From Vibrio sp. SS-MA-C1-2 (GTDB taxonomy: Bacteria > Pseudomonadota > Gammaproteobacteria > Enterobacterales > Vibrionaceae), in NCBI RefSeq assembly GCF_021513135.1, contig NZ_CP090981.1:1674001-1738000 (forward strand): a stretch of DNA of 64,000 bases. The letters run 5' to 3'. A program made the translations under genes and the position numbers. Positions 1 through 8,366 of this stretch are shown in pieces (position 1 is the first letter of the stretch; each line of letters begins with the position of its first letter). The notes below the pieces were generated by a model that was not told where the DNA came from, did no database searches, and saw only the letters and a list, made by a program, of their open reading frames with translations.

Positions 1-128
1 TGGCAAGAGATACAAAATTCAGTACTAGAAGTTTTCTCCATGACATATGCAGTACCTCCTAGCGTTATCCAACCAACTGCGATACCGATTACGGCGATGA
101 GTGCAATGGTACGTTTTTTTATTGTCAT
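1..128 (-). CDS. NapC/NirT-family multiheme cytochrome c, N-terminal part (cut by window edge)
   Basis: Only the first 42 codons are inside the window. Reading from the ATG at 128, the protein has a short basic N-terminus, one hydrophobic segment (about residues 8-28) and then TSSTEFCISC, with the next codon beginning CA, which fits a CxxCH heme site. This layout (membrane anchor followed directly by the first heme motif) is that of the NapC/NirT/TorC/CymA quinol dehydrogenases, which pass electrons from the quinone pool to periplasmic reductases. A good ribosome site (GAGGA) lies 5 bases upstream of the ATG. An FNR-type box lies about 190 bases upstream. Which reductase it serves cannot be told here. 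Confidence 0.8.
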   Translation of the reverse strand, partial: MTIKKRTIALIAVIGIAVGWITLGGTAYVMEKTSSTEFCISC

Positions 129-315
129 TAGATCCTCATTACTGGGTATTAAGTGTTATATTTAATTAGGTATCAAGAAGTACCTATAAACTGTGGCAGA
201 GTATAGGTCGAGATGGTTACATTGTCTAAGGTGAGAAAATAAAATGAGTTATAAATCGGATTAATTGTGATATGAATCTTGTTTTAGATATTTTTGTTTT
301 TTTTCTATTCTTTTC

Positions 316-329
316 TTGATTTATATCAA
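316..329. promoter_or_regulatory. FNR-type binding site in the divergent spacer 129-497
   Basis: TTGATTTATATCAA is a perfect match to the FNR consensus TTGAT-N4-ATCAA. It sits between the leftward NapC-type cytochrome gene and the rightward lipoprotein gene. Anaerobic control of a respiratory cytochrome is the natural reading. The rest of the 369-base spacer is very AT-rich and shows no open frame or stable hairpin. Confidence 0.6.
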
Positions 330-497
330 CGTATTATCGTTACTAATTGTGGTTTATCAAGAAGATGTCGTTTTTATTGATATTTAAGTTATGTTGTTAA
401 TTAGATTATTGTTGATCAACATTATTTCTTTTCATCAAGTTAAATTTATTTTATTGGCTATCCTATTTATTCTTAATTATTTACTGAGAATAGGTCA

Positions 498-1745
498 ATG
501 CTCTCCAAAGCCACTATTAAATTATCAATTTCTGCATCATTATTGGTTACTTTAATTGGATGTACATCCGTAGATAGCTGGGATGCATCAACAGAACCTA
601 GTCATCATGAAATTGAAGCTGTTCTCGATAATAAGGGGGCCGTAGAGAGATCTTATTATATTAATCCTACCTTGATGCCTAAATTGATCGTTCCGCAAAA
701 TACCCGTCCATGTTGTATTTTTGGTGATCAGCAAAAAGTTGCTGTTGCATCAATACCGATTCCTTGGTTTAAACTGAACAATATCGTTGAACTTGAGGGG
801 ATTGGACCTCATACTTTTGCGGGCGGAGTCTATTCATATACTTTAGGTATAAACTCGTCAACAGGCCGCTCTGGTAGTGAGAATAATGGTTTAATTTATA
901 CTCAAAAAGGGGGCTTTATTGATCTTGCTCACTTAAGAGACAGTGCGGATGATACGATGGGATTATTTTTTGAAGTATTAGCACATCTTGGTCGTGAACA
1001 TACGATCAAATTACCTGGAGAAATAGGTAAGCGATATGTTGAAATGAAACCTTTTGATGTTGAACCGCTATCAGATAAAGATAAATGGATTATTGCGGCT
1101 TATATTTCCGCACGCGTGTCATACTTTAAAGCAGAAACTCATGAAATAGCACAATGGGTGGGTTATGGTATCTTTCCTGGGTGGTCAGAAGAAGAGTCAG
1201 CATTTTCATTAGAAGATTTATATTCTAATATGTTGGGCGCGAAAATTGCGCTTCACTTGATATTAGAAAATGATATCTTAAGCAAAGACCAATATAACCG
1301 TAATATGACACTTTATATTAATGGTATATTAAAGCAATTAGGTGCGGTAGATAAGTCTCAATCAAAAGCTGTGATGTCAGCTGTCGATGGCACTTGGTGG
1401 AACTCTGAAGAGTATGTGCCCAATAAACAATTTCTGTTAAAACGAAACTTTAAATTTGGAAGTGAACAAACTCCTGCATTATTACCGATAGATAATACGG
1501 GTAATAACCTTGAATTAATTCGTTATGCAAACACTAAACCTGAAGTGCTCTCAATTCCGAAGTATTATCATGATATTGACTTGGATAGTATTGCAACTTT
1601 ACAAATGAAAATTGATACAAAGTATTATGAAAAATTTTCAGGGATCCCAGCATCTTACTGGAGTGGTAACATCTCATATCGAAAACTAGCAGAATTAGTG
1701 AAGCAAATTCAAAAAATAGATGTAGATTTTAGTCACTCTAATTAA
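498..1745 (+). CDS. Putative DUF4056-family lipoprotein
   Basis: 415 residues. The N-terminus is a lipoprotein signal: basic start, hydrophobic run, then LVTLIGC with the acylated Cys at residue 22. The mature part includes the motif RPCCIFG near residue 71, which I associate with DUF4056 proteins; the family call is from memory and moderate. Several Trp/Gly-rich stretches (GYGIFPGWSEEES, near residue 230) follow. No catalytic motif is obvious. The start has only a weak ribosome site (AATAGG). It is expected to be anchored in the outer membrane. Function unknown. Confidence 0.75.
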   Translation: MLSKATIKLSISASLLVTLIGCTSVDSWDASTEPSHHEIEAVLDNKGAVERSYYINPTLMPKLIVPQNTRPCCIFGDQQKVAVASIPIPWFKLNNIVELEGIGPHTFAGGVYSYTLGINSSTGRSGSENNGLIYTQKGGFIDLAHLRDSADDTMGLFFEVLAHLGREHTIKLPGEIGKRYVEMKPFDVEPLSDKDKWIIAAYISARVSYFKAETHEIAQWVGYGIFPGWSEEESAFSLEDLYSNMLGAKIALHLILENDILSKDQYNRNMTLYINGILKQLGAVDKSQSKAVMSAVDGTWWNSEEYVPNKQFLLKRNFKFGSEQTPALLPIDNTGNNLELIRYANTKPEVLSIPKYYHDIDLDSIATLQMKIDTKYYEKFSGIPASYWSGNISYRKLAELVKQIQKIDVDFSHSN

Positions 1746-1760
1746 ATGAAATCATATTGT

Positions 1761-1908
1761 GGGTATATCTTTTATATTCAAAATTGATAGGTTGTTGACT
1801 GCATTTATTCTACCCAATCATATAGCCTATACCCTTCATACTTGAAGTCGCTAGGTTGTTGGCTGCATTGATTTGTAGCCAATTAACTGCTTCATTTTTT
1901 TAGGTATA
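1761..1908 (+). repeat. ERIC-like repeat, partial copy followed by a short copy
   Basis: 1761-1827 matches the left half of the local ERIC-like repeat (decayed left end, then GGTTGTTGACTGCA and CCCAATCATATAG). 1828-1908 is a second copy beginning TATACCCTTCATACTTGAAG and ending TTAGGTATA, with a diverged middle. The join falls at the central dyad of the first copy. The same arrangement is seen at 21417-21604. Confidence 0.7.
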
Positions 1909-1939
1909 GGCGTTATATCAATAGTCGATTAAGTTATTT

Positions 1940-2266
1940 TTAATCTCGTTTCCATAAAACATGGCAGTATTTCTTGTCAGTTTCACGGCTAATTAACAGA
2001 CGAGCAAAGACATCGTCTAGAACATCATTTTCTTCATTAACTAAGCCAATACGGACTTCACCAAATAGGTCTTTGTCAACCTCAAAGCCAACATGTTGTT
2101 CCCAATCATTATTGACTTCAACCATTTCTGCGGCACCGCGGTCATCAAATTGTGCGGTAAATAAGATCACATCAGCAGGCTCTAAGTTATCAGGTGCCAT
2201 CTCTAAAAAAATATCGTAGGCAGTATCAATAACATCATCAACAGATAGAAGCTGTTCATTGTCCAT
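1940..2266 (-). CDS. yciU: YciU / HI1450 family (DUF440) putative double-stranded DNA mimic protein
   Basis: 108 residues, very acidic. The segments DTAYDIFLEMA, LEPADVILFTAQFDDRGAAE and the C-terminal CHVLWK match the DUF440 family (E. coli YciU, H. influenzae HI1450). HI1450 was proposed to mimic dsDNA by its acidic surface and to bind HU-like proteins; that is family knowledge. Length is normal for the family. AGAGAATCC lies before the ATG. The gene stands alone between two ERIC-like repeats. Confidence 0.9.
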   Translation of the reverse strand: MDNEQLLSVDDVIDTAYDIFLEMAPDNLEPADVILFTAQFDDRGAAEMVEVNNDWEQHVGFEVDKDLFGEVRIGLVNEENDVLDDVFARLLISRETDKKYCHVLWKRD

Positions 2267-2392
2267 GTGGATTCTCTTTTTTAAGTAAAGTTGTTTGCTA
2301 TTTTATACAACAATAGACAATTTTTACAGTATAACCGTATCAATCTATACTGCGATCATGGATTCTAAAATAGTATTAATTGATTTTGCCTA

Positions 2393-2521
2393 ATATACCT
2401 TTCATACTTGAAGGCACTAGGTTGTTGGCTGCACTCGTTTGCCTCAATCATATAGTACACCTATACTCATGGGGCTTCACTCATTTGCCGCCTACTAGCA
2501 ACTCCAATTATTTTAGGTATA
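2393..2521 (+). repeat. ERIC-like repeat, full length
   Basis: About 129 bases beginning ATATACCTTTCATACTTGAA and ending CAATTATTTTAGGTAT, with CAATCATATAG at the centre. Its right end lies 9 bases before the polB start codon, so the element forms the upstream region, and perhaps the leader, of polB. Confidence 0.9.
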
Positions 2522-2530
2522 GGAGATAAC

Positions 2531-4906
2531 TTGCCTCATCAACATCACGGATTTGTATTAACGCGACACAGTCGAGATCGCGGTGATCATCATGAGCTTG
2601 TCCTATGGGTAAAAACAGATAATCAACCTCATCAATTGATTATTAATGATCAACGTCCACTTTGTTTTATACATCAAGAAGATCTAAATCGTATTACGGC
2701 ATTGGATATTGATGTTGATACTTCCCCTTTAAAATTAAAAACCTTTAATCATCAGAAAATTGCAGTTTGTTATTTTAAAACGCATCAGAAGTTTAATTAT
2801 GCCTTAAAGCTTTTTGATACTTTAAATATTCCTTATTTTGAAGCAGATATTCGACTAACCGATCGCTTTATGATGGAGCGATTTATTCGAGGCGGGATCA
2901 CGTTTAATGGTCAGTATCAAAAAAAGCAGGGTTATACAGCCGTTTATCAAGCACAAGCAAAAGCCGTTGAACAGCCTTATCATCCTAACTTATTGATGGT
3001 TTCTTTGGACTTAGAGTGTTCAGAAAAGGGGGTGCTGTATTCGGTAGGATTAGCATCTAACGTTGATAATCGAGTCATTATGGTCGGAGATAAAGCATTA
3101 CATCCAGATTATTCACCCTCAGAATTTACGATAGAGTGGGTAATAGATGAAAAAGCCTTATTAATCAGGCTTGAGCAGTGGTTTCATCATTTTGATCCGG
3201 ATGTCATTATTGGTTGGAATGTGGTGGATTTTGATTTTCGACTCTTATTAAAACGTGCTGCTTGGCACGGATTAACATTTAAAATTGGTCGCGGTAGTGA
3301 GAAACCTTACTTTCGAGAAGGAAGTCATCGCGGATATATATCTATTGCAGGCCGTGTGGTGTTAGATGGTATTGATACTTTAAAAAATGCCAGTTATCAC
3401 TTTGCTTCATGGTCGTTGGAGTCCGTCTCTCAAGAGCTGTTAAATAAAGGAAAAGCCATTGATAACCCTCACGATAGAATGGCGGAAATTAACCGAAAAT
3501 TTCAACAAGATAAGCCTTCTCTCGCCTATTATAATTTTCAAGATTGTCGATTAGTTGAAGAGATCTTCGCAAAAACTGATCTGCTTGCTTTTGCGATAGA
3601 GCGAGTGAATTTAACTGGCTTAGAACTTGATAAAAATGGCGGTTCAGTTGCCGCATTTACTCACCTTTATCTGCCTCAGCTTCATCGAGCAGGCTATGTT
3701 GCACCTAACTTAGAAAGTGAAAATTGGATTGCGAGTCCGGGTGGCTACGTAATGGAATCTATGCCAGGGCTTTATGATTCTGTTTTAGTTTTGGATTTTA
3801 AATCGCTTTACCCCGCTATTATTCGCTCTTTCTGTATTGATCCCATGGGTTTAATTGAAGGTTTACAATTGCAGGAACAGCAAGGCGAACAAGCTGATGT
3901 AGTGACAGGGTATCGAGGGGGTGTTTTTCATCGAACTAAACACTTTTTACCTGCAATGATCGAAAAACTTTGGGCAGCGAGAGATGTTGCTAAAAAAGAG
4001 AACAACAGTGCATTTTCTCATGCAATAAAGATTATTATGAACTCATTTTATGGCGTACTGGGTTCATCTGGCTGTCGATTTTTCGATCATCGCTTAGCAT
4101 CCAGTATTACGATGCGTGGTCATGAGATAATGAAAGTGACCAAAGCGTTGATAGAAGATAAAGGATATCAGGTGATTTATGGCGATACTGATTCTACATT
4201 CGTTTGGCTTAAATCGGCAAAAACACCAGAACAAGCCAACAAAATCGGTTGTGAATTAGCAAATTATATTAATCACTGGTGGCAAAAACATCTGCAACAG
4301 AACTATCAACGAGAATCGGCCTTAGAGATCGAGTATGAAACCCACTATCATAAATTTTTTATGCCAACCATTCGTAACCAAGAACAAGGAAGTAAAAAGC
4401 GTTATGCGGGGTTAATTTGGCAAAATGGAGTAGAAAAAGCGGTATTTAAAGGGTTAGAAACGGTACGAACCGACTGGACTGCATTAGCGAAAACCTTTCA
4501 AAAGGAGCTTTATGATCAAATTTTTCATGATAAGCCAGTTGATGAGTATATTAGACGATTTGTTAATGATACAAAACAAGGAATTTATGACCAACAGCTA
4601 ATTTATCGAAAGCGTTTACGACGCAAGTTAAGCGAATACCAAAAGAATGTTCCACCACAAGTCCGTGCGGCAAGACTTGCTGATGAGTTTAATGCCAAGT
4701 TAGGCCGACAATTACAGTATCAAAATCACGGTGTGATTGAATATGTATTAACGATTAATGGTGTGGAACCCAAAGAATATCAGCAATCTCAAATTGATTA
4801 CCAACACTACATAGATAAGCAGCTTAAGCCCGTTGCTGATTCTATTTTAGTTTTTCTCGATAAATCCTTTGATGAGATTATCTCAGATCAGATCACTCTT
4901 TTTTAG
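2531..4906 (+). CDS. polB: DNA polymerase II (family B)
   Basis: 791 residues, close to E. coli Pol II (783). Exonuclease motif DLECS (DxE) is near residue 160. Polymerase motifs are DFKSLYPAIIRSF (motif A, near residue 420), KIIMNSFYGVLGSSGCRFFD (motif B) and YGDTDS (motif C, metal-binding Asp pair). The start is TTG at 2531, preceded at 2521-2525 by AGGAG with good spacing; no better in-frame ATG exists before the conserved region. Pol II has proofreading and acts in replication restart and translesion synthesis; in E. coli it is SOS-induced. I do not see a clear LexA box here. The ribosome site immediately follows an ERIC-like repeat. Confidence 0.96.
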   Translation: MPHQHHGFVLTRHSRDRGDHHELVLWVKTDNQPHQLIINDQRPLCFIHQEDLNRITALDIDVDTSPLKLKTFNHQKIAVCYFKTHQKFNYALKLFDTLNIPYFEADIRLTDRFMMERFIRGGITFNGQYQKKQGYTAVYQAQAKAVEQPYHPNLLMVSLDLECSEKGVLYSVGLASNVDNRVIMVGDKALHPDYSPSEFTIEWVIDEKALLIRLEQWFHHFDPDVIIGWNVVDFDFRLLLKRAAWHGLTFKIGRGSEKPYFREGSHRGYISIAGRVVLDGIDTLKNASYHFASWSLESVSQELLNKGKAIDNPHDRMAEINRKFQQDKPSLAYYNFQDCRLVEEIFAKTDLLAFAIERVNLTGLELDKNGGSVAAFTHLYLPQLHRAGYVAPNLESENWIASPGGYVMESMPGLYDSVLVLDFKSLYPAIIRSFCIDPMGLIEGLQLQEQQGEQADVVTGYRGGVFHRTKHFLPAMIEKLWAARDVAKKENNSAFSHAIKIIMNSFYGVLGSSGCRFFDHRLASSITMRGHEIMKVTKALIEDKGYQVIYGDTDSTFVWLKSAKTPEQANKIGCELANYINHWWQKHLQQNYQRESALEIEYETHYHKFFMPTIRNQEQGSKKRYAGLIWQNGVEKAVFKGLETVRTDWTALAKTFQKELYDQIFHDKPVDEYIRRFVNDTKQGIYDQQLIYRKRLRRKLSEYQKNVPPQVRAARLADEFNAKLGRQLQYQNHGVIEYVLTINGVEPKEYQQSQIDYQHYIDKQLKPVADSILVFLDKSFDEIISDQITLF

Positions 4907-4965
4907 CTCAACAGCTCTTTTCTGCTTTGAATATAGGGCAGTTAGCTTTCTCTCTTTAAATTGCA

Positions 4966-5024
4966 AATATAAAAAAACCTGCTTTCATTAACAAATAAAG
5001 CGTTTGCTAATGAAAAACAGGTTT
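4966..5024 (-). terminator. Terminator of the leftward 26-residue ORF
   Basis: AAACCTG-C-TTTCATTA (4975-4990) pairs with TAATGAAA-AA-CAGGTTT (5008-5024). On the minus strand the stem is followed by a run of seven T, so it should terminate leftward transcription. It lies 16 bases past the stop of the small ORF at 5040-5120. It may also help to end polB transcription from the other side. Confidence 0.65.
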
Positions 5025-5039
5025 CAAATAGGCTAAATA

Positions 5040-5120
5040 TTACTTATTGTCACGCTTGTATAGCTCAACAAAAGAACGCTGATAAGTACGAGTAATTTTA
5101 GATAAGATGCGCTTTGCCAT
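5040..5120 (-). CDS. Possible small basic protein, 26 residues
   Basis: ATG at 5120 to TAA at 5040 encodes MAKRILSKITRTYQRSFVEL followed by YKRDNK. The peptide is basic and could form an amphipathic helix. A plausible ribosome site (TAGGCAC) precedes the ATG by about 5 bases, and a strong terminator follows directly, so the pair looks like a small transcription unit. The alternative is a small RNA with an incidental frame. I do not recognise a family. The rest of 4907-5550 holds only two small hairpins (5252-5270 and about 5288-5304). Confidence 0.45.
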   Translation of the reverse strand: MAKRILSKITRTYQRSFVELYKRDNK

Positions 5121-5550
5121 TTTTGTGCCTATTTATTTGATATTAAAGGGTAAATTGATTTGTTTTTTGTTGGAGAGATTAGCTTCCCCGTTTCAATGTT
5201 GGCTATTATAGATATCCTCTATTTTTTTTAAAGAGAAAAAAATATTATTTCAGATTAGTTTTTCTAATCTAATTTGTGGTGATACCGTTAAAACTATTTT
5301 AACGACAACGATTAAGTTTGTTTGGGTTTTTCATCTAAGAATTTGAGTAGAAATGCGATAGGGAATCGGTAAACTCTTTTAATAAGTGGATGTTTAATCA
5401 GTGGATATTTAACTTTAATCATTTATCGTGAAATTATGGTGAAAAAGCCGATAAAATCAACAAAACGACGCTAACTTGAACAAACAGTCTGAAAATAGAA
5501 AAAAAGGTTTACAGCGTTAAGAACAGTCCGTATTATTCGCCGTGTTCTGC

Positions 5551-5641
5551 GGAGAGATGGCTGAGTGGTCGAAAGCACCGGTCTTGAAAACCGGCAAGGG
5601 TTTGTAGCCCTTCTAGGGTTCAAATCCCTATCTCTCCGCCA
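5551..5641 (+). tRNA. tRNA-Ser(UGA)
   Basis: A complete cloverleaf: acceptor arm GGAGAGA pairs with TCTCTCC, followed by G and an encoded CCA (5639-5641). The anticodon loop CTTGAAA carries TGA at 5585-5587. A long variable arm (AAGGGTTTGTAGCCCTT) and the T arm AGGG-TTCAAAT-CCCT are present, as expected for class II serine tRNA. Confidence 0.97.
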
Positions 5642-5650
5642 CATACAGCA

Positions 5651-5682
5651 AAAAAGCCCTTGATGATTCAAGGGCTTTTTTC
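5651..5682 (+). terminator. Rho-independent terminator after tRNA-Ser
   Basis: GCCCTTGA (5656-5663), loop TGAT, TCAAGGGC (5668-5675), then six T. It lies 10 bases after the tRNA CCA end. Confidence 0.92.
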
Positions 5683-5803
5683 GTTTAGGATAGCTTAAAG
5701 TGATTCTATCAAAAAGATAATAATCCCAATTTAACTTAATAAACAAACTCATCATAAATGAAGCTCATTCATAATAAATATCGCATACCGTTTGATTAAA
5801 TGA

Positions 5804-7146
5804 CTATTTATTATCTTCTGATTTCACGAACAACTTAATATCATCAATAATTGCACTGCCTTCATAGAAGTTTAAATGAGGATCACCAATAATAAAGGTA
5901 TCAGGATAAGCTGAGCCCTTTGGCCATATATTCTTTTGAATATGTTTAGCTGCATAACCATTATGTGTTAATTCACCATTGAATTGCCCGTCATACTCTT
6001 CTGCTGTCTGGTTATAATGCCAAATTGGTCGATCTTCTTCGATGAATTTATGGTGATAACGTAATGTCGTTTGACCAACATGGCGAAATGGCCCTGTCAT
6101 TTCAATCGTGTAACCACCTTCATCACGCTCTACCGCAAAGGTGTAACTTTTTTCGGGTAGAAGTTCGGGTTGTAACTCGGCACTGGTTAATATATCTGTG
6201 TACTTATTATCAGTCCCCCATTGTTCATCGCCCCGATAGTCGCCACAAGCCGTTCTAAAGAAATACTCATTAAACGGAGCTTTACGGAACTTATTCCCTA
6301 GGACAAATATGGCGTTAACTCCATTAAAAGTAGAGTCTTGAATACCGTATATCTCACCGGTTTTAGGGTTACAAACCCCATTGTCTTGAGACCACTCTGC
6401 ATCAGAAAAGTAGCCATCAACAACGACTTTTCGACGTAAATGAATTCCCGGATTTCCTTGAGGTGATGGATTAGCATGGTCAAGAATCGTTAAGTAATAG
6501 AATCCATTTTCTTGGGTGACATTATGACTTGCACAACGGGTTTTATCTTCTGGGGAGCCTTTAAATGTCCAAGGAAAGTTGGTTTTACAGTCAGAAGGTT
6601 TTGAGTAGCCGTTGAATTTGTCTTCATACTCAAAACTGCCATTACGTTTACCACCAAAATCAATTTTACGTAACGTCATTTCTACGCGATACTGAGCCGG
6701 TAGGGGTTTGGTTGGTCGAATGATGACGCCAGAGTCCCAACTTGGTTCATCCAACTTTAAACCACTTTCTCCATTGGCAAGTTTTACGGTATGGGCTTTT
6801 GGTTTTGAGTCTGGTTTACCATCGGCATCTTTATCTTGAGCTGCAACTTCGGCGGTTAACCAGCCATTATCAGAGAAAACGACACGTTGACGAAATATTT
6901 TCATTGAACCCATGTTTTTAGTAAATTGCGGATCGCTAATCTTATTCCACACTTTACCGAAGTCATCAAAATCATCGATATACCAAGAACTGGTTTCCCC
7001 TCCTTTATCTTCTAACCAATCAGCATTTTCAGTGGTAAAGGGACGATCAAATGTTTCATGTTCAACAAGTTGCCACTCTGTTGATTGTGCGGCAAAGGAG
7101 TAATTAAGCTTAACATGAACACGATATTTGGATATTTTATATTCAT
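5804..7146 (-). pseudogene. Secreted jellyroll-like protein, signal peptide frameshifted
   Basis: The long frame (readable back to 7252) has no signal peptide at its nominal start. A well-spaced ribosome site (TAGGAG, 7155-7160) precedes an ATG at 7146 in another frame. It starts MNIKYPNIVFMLSLIT, a clear signal peptide, then runs out of frame. Restoring one base near 7099-7101 (ACTCC to ACTTCC) gives ...LITSFAA|QSTEW, an ideal cleavage site joined to the long frame. The intact product would be about 447 residues. The body (WYIDDFDDFGKVWNK, VIIRPTKPLPAQYRVEMTLR, FYEGSAIIDDIKLFV) suggests a concanavalin-like jellyroll fold of carbohydrate-active or binding proteins, but I do not recognise a family. 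It lies downstream of a PTS locus on the same strand. Confidence 0.7.
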
Positions 7147-7189
7147 TATTACTTCTCCTAACTAAACAAAAAATAGGTCTATTCGTCAC

Positions 7190-7282
7190 TATTCCCTTTT
7201 TACTTGAAGTTTCTGGGCTAGGTTTATCATCGTCATAGCGACATTCGTTCACCTACTAGCAACATCAATTACTTTAGGTATA
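7190..7282 (+). repeat. ERIC-like repeat, short form
   Basis: Begins TATTCCCTTTTTACTTGAAG and ends CATCAATTACTTTAGGTATA. The centre is missing, so ACATTCGTTC joins directly to ACCTACTAGC. It lies just upstream of the ribosome site of the frameshifted gene at 7146. Confidence 0.75.
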
Positions 7283-7315
7283 TTCAGTTATCCATGCTCA
7301 GTCACTCATGATTGA

Positions 7316-7339
7316 TGACAGTGACAGTGACAGTGACAG
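7316..7339. repeat. Four tandem copies of TGACAG
   Basis: Perfect 6-base tandem repeat, four units, in the spacer 7283-7605. No gene is visible in that spacer. Confidence 0.8.
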
Positions 7340-7479
7340 ATGACTAGATGAATAGACAAGTGCACTATATGTGATTTTCCTATTGAAGAGGGGAGGTAAC
7401 TTAGAACAGTTGATTATTTCTGCTTCGATTCTAAACTTTGCGTCATATTTATCAGACCTCTCTTATTAATTATTGTTAT

Positions 7480-7558
7480 GAAATTGCAAATAATTAGCGT
7501 TGCTAGTCGACGAACAAACGTAGCCAATAACCTCACAACTTCAAGTAAGAAGGGTATA
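7480..7558 (-). repeat. ERIC-like repeat, short form, reverse orientation
   Basis: Ends CAACTTCAAGTAAGAAGGGT then ATA; contains GCGTTGCTAGTCGACGAACA near its left end. The left terminus is diverged. It lies about 50 bases downstream of the GntR gene stop. Confidence 0.75.
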
Positions 7559-7605
7559 GTTTTCTTACCAGAGAATAAGGGCTGTTGTTAAATGATCGTT
7601 GACAG

Positions 7606-8358
7606 TTAAAAGTGAATGTTGGCAATCAGATTATTATTTTCACCTTGCTGTAACGCATCTAATTTTAGATTCACACTTAATTGATTGTTTTTGATTAACA
7701 TGTTGGAGTAATCAACCACTTTCCCGCTGTGATTATAAGAGACCCGATTTATTTTCATTATCACCTCTGAGAGATCTGAAATACCTAAAATGATCCGCTC
7801 TATTTCGGTTGGCAATAAGAATTGATAGTCCTCTTTAATTTCGACGGCAGTGATACCATAAAAAGTTCTTAGTTGCTCATAAAGGGACATATTGCAATGC
7901 ATGGTTGAAATATCAGGAAATAGATTACTGTCTAGGTAAGATTCTAAAAATCCAATAATTTTTTCATTTTGTTGGTATCGTCGGTCAACTTTGAATAGTG
8001 GTGAGCCAACATGAAGATTAAGCTTTTCAGCTTGTTCATAATTGGCATTGGTGGGAATAATCGACATGATTTGACACGAAATTGGATGACTAGCGGTCAT
8101 AAAGGAAAGTGAATCAGGAAAATCATTAATTTTTTTATCAAATTGTTCACGATTGATAAATGTTCCTTTCCCTTGTTTTTTTTCTAATAGTCCATCACGA
8201 ACTAAAGAGTCAACGGCTTGTTTTATCGTCCCTCTAGCGACACCAAATTCACTGGCTAATGTCAGTTCCCCCTCAATTTTTTCTTGATAAACCGAGTGTA
8301 ATATTCGTTGTTCTAACTCATTACGGATTGTTAAATAGAGGGGAAGCTTATTAGGCAT
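7606..8358 (-). CDS. GntR/HutC-family transcription regulator
   Basis: 250 residues. Residues 1-70 form a winged helix (EGELTLASEFGVARGTIKQA, then LVRDGLLEKKQGKGTFI), and residues 90-240 resemble a UTRA ligand-binding domain as in HutC, FarR and TreR. Such proteins are usually local repressors relieved by a phosphorylated sugar. It is the last gene of the leftward IIA-IIB-IIC-SIS-gntR series, 8 bases after the SIS gene, so control of that operon is likely. No convincing operator was found in front of the operon. Confidence 0.88.
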   Translation of the reverse strand: MPNKLPLYLTIRNELEQRILHSVYQEKIEGELTLASEFGVARGTIKQAVDSLVRDGLLEKKQGKGTFINREQFDKKINDFPDSLSFMTASHPISCQIMSIIPTNANYEQAEKLNLHVGSPLFKVDRRYQQNEKIIGFLESYLDSNLFPDISTMHCNMSLYEQLRTFYGITAVEIKEDYQFLLPTEIERIILGISDLSEVIMKINRVSYNHSGKVVDYSNMLIKNNQLSVNLKLDALQQGENNNLIANIHF

Positions 8359-8366
8359 TAGATTCC

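Noticed and set aside
1974-2219. Plus-strand frame of 81 codons
   Set aside because: Ser/Lys/Arg-rich shadow of yciU on the opposite strand.
5471-5755. Open frame of 94 codons on the minus strand
   Set aside because: It lies across tRNA-Ser and its terminator; such antisense frames (RDLNPRR pattern) are a known annotation artefact.
5551-5760. Genomic island or prophage attachment at tRNA-Ser
   Set aside because: No integrase, no repeated tRNA 3' end downstream, and following genes are ordinary metabolic genes.
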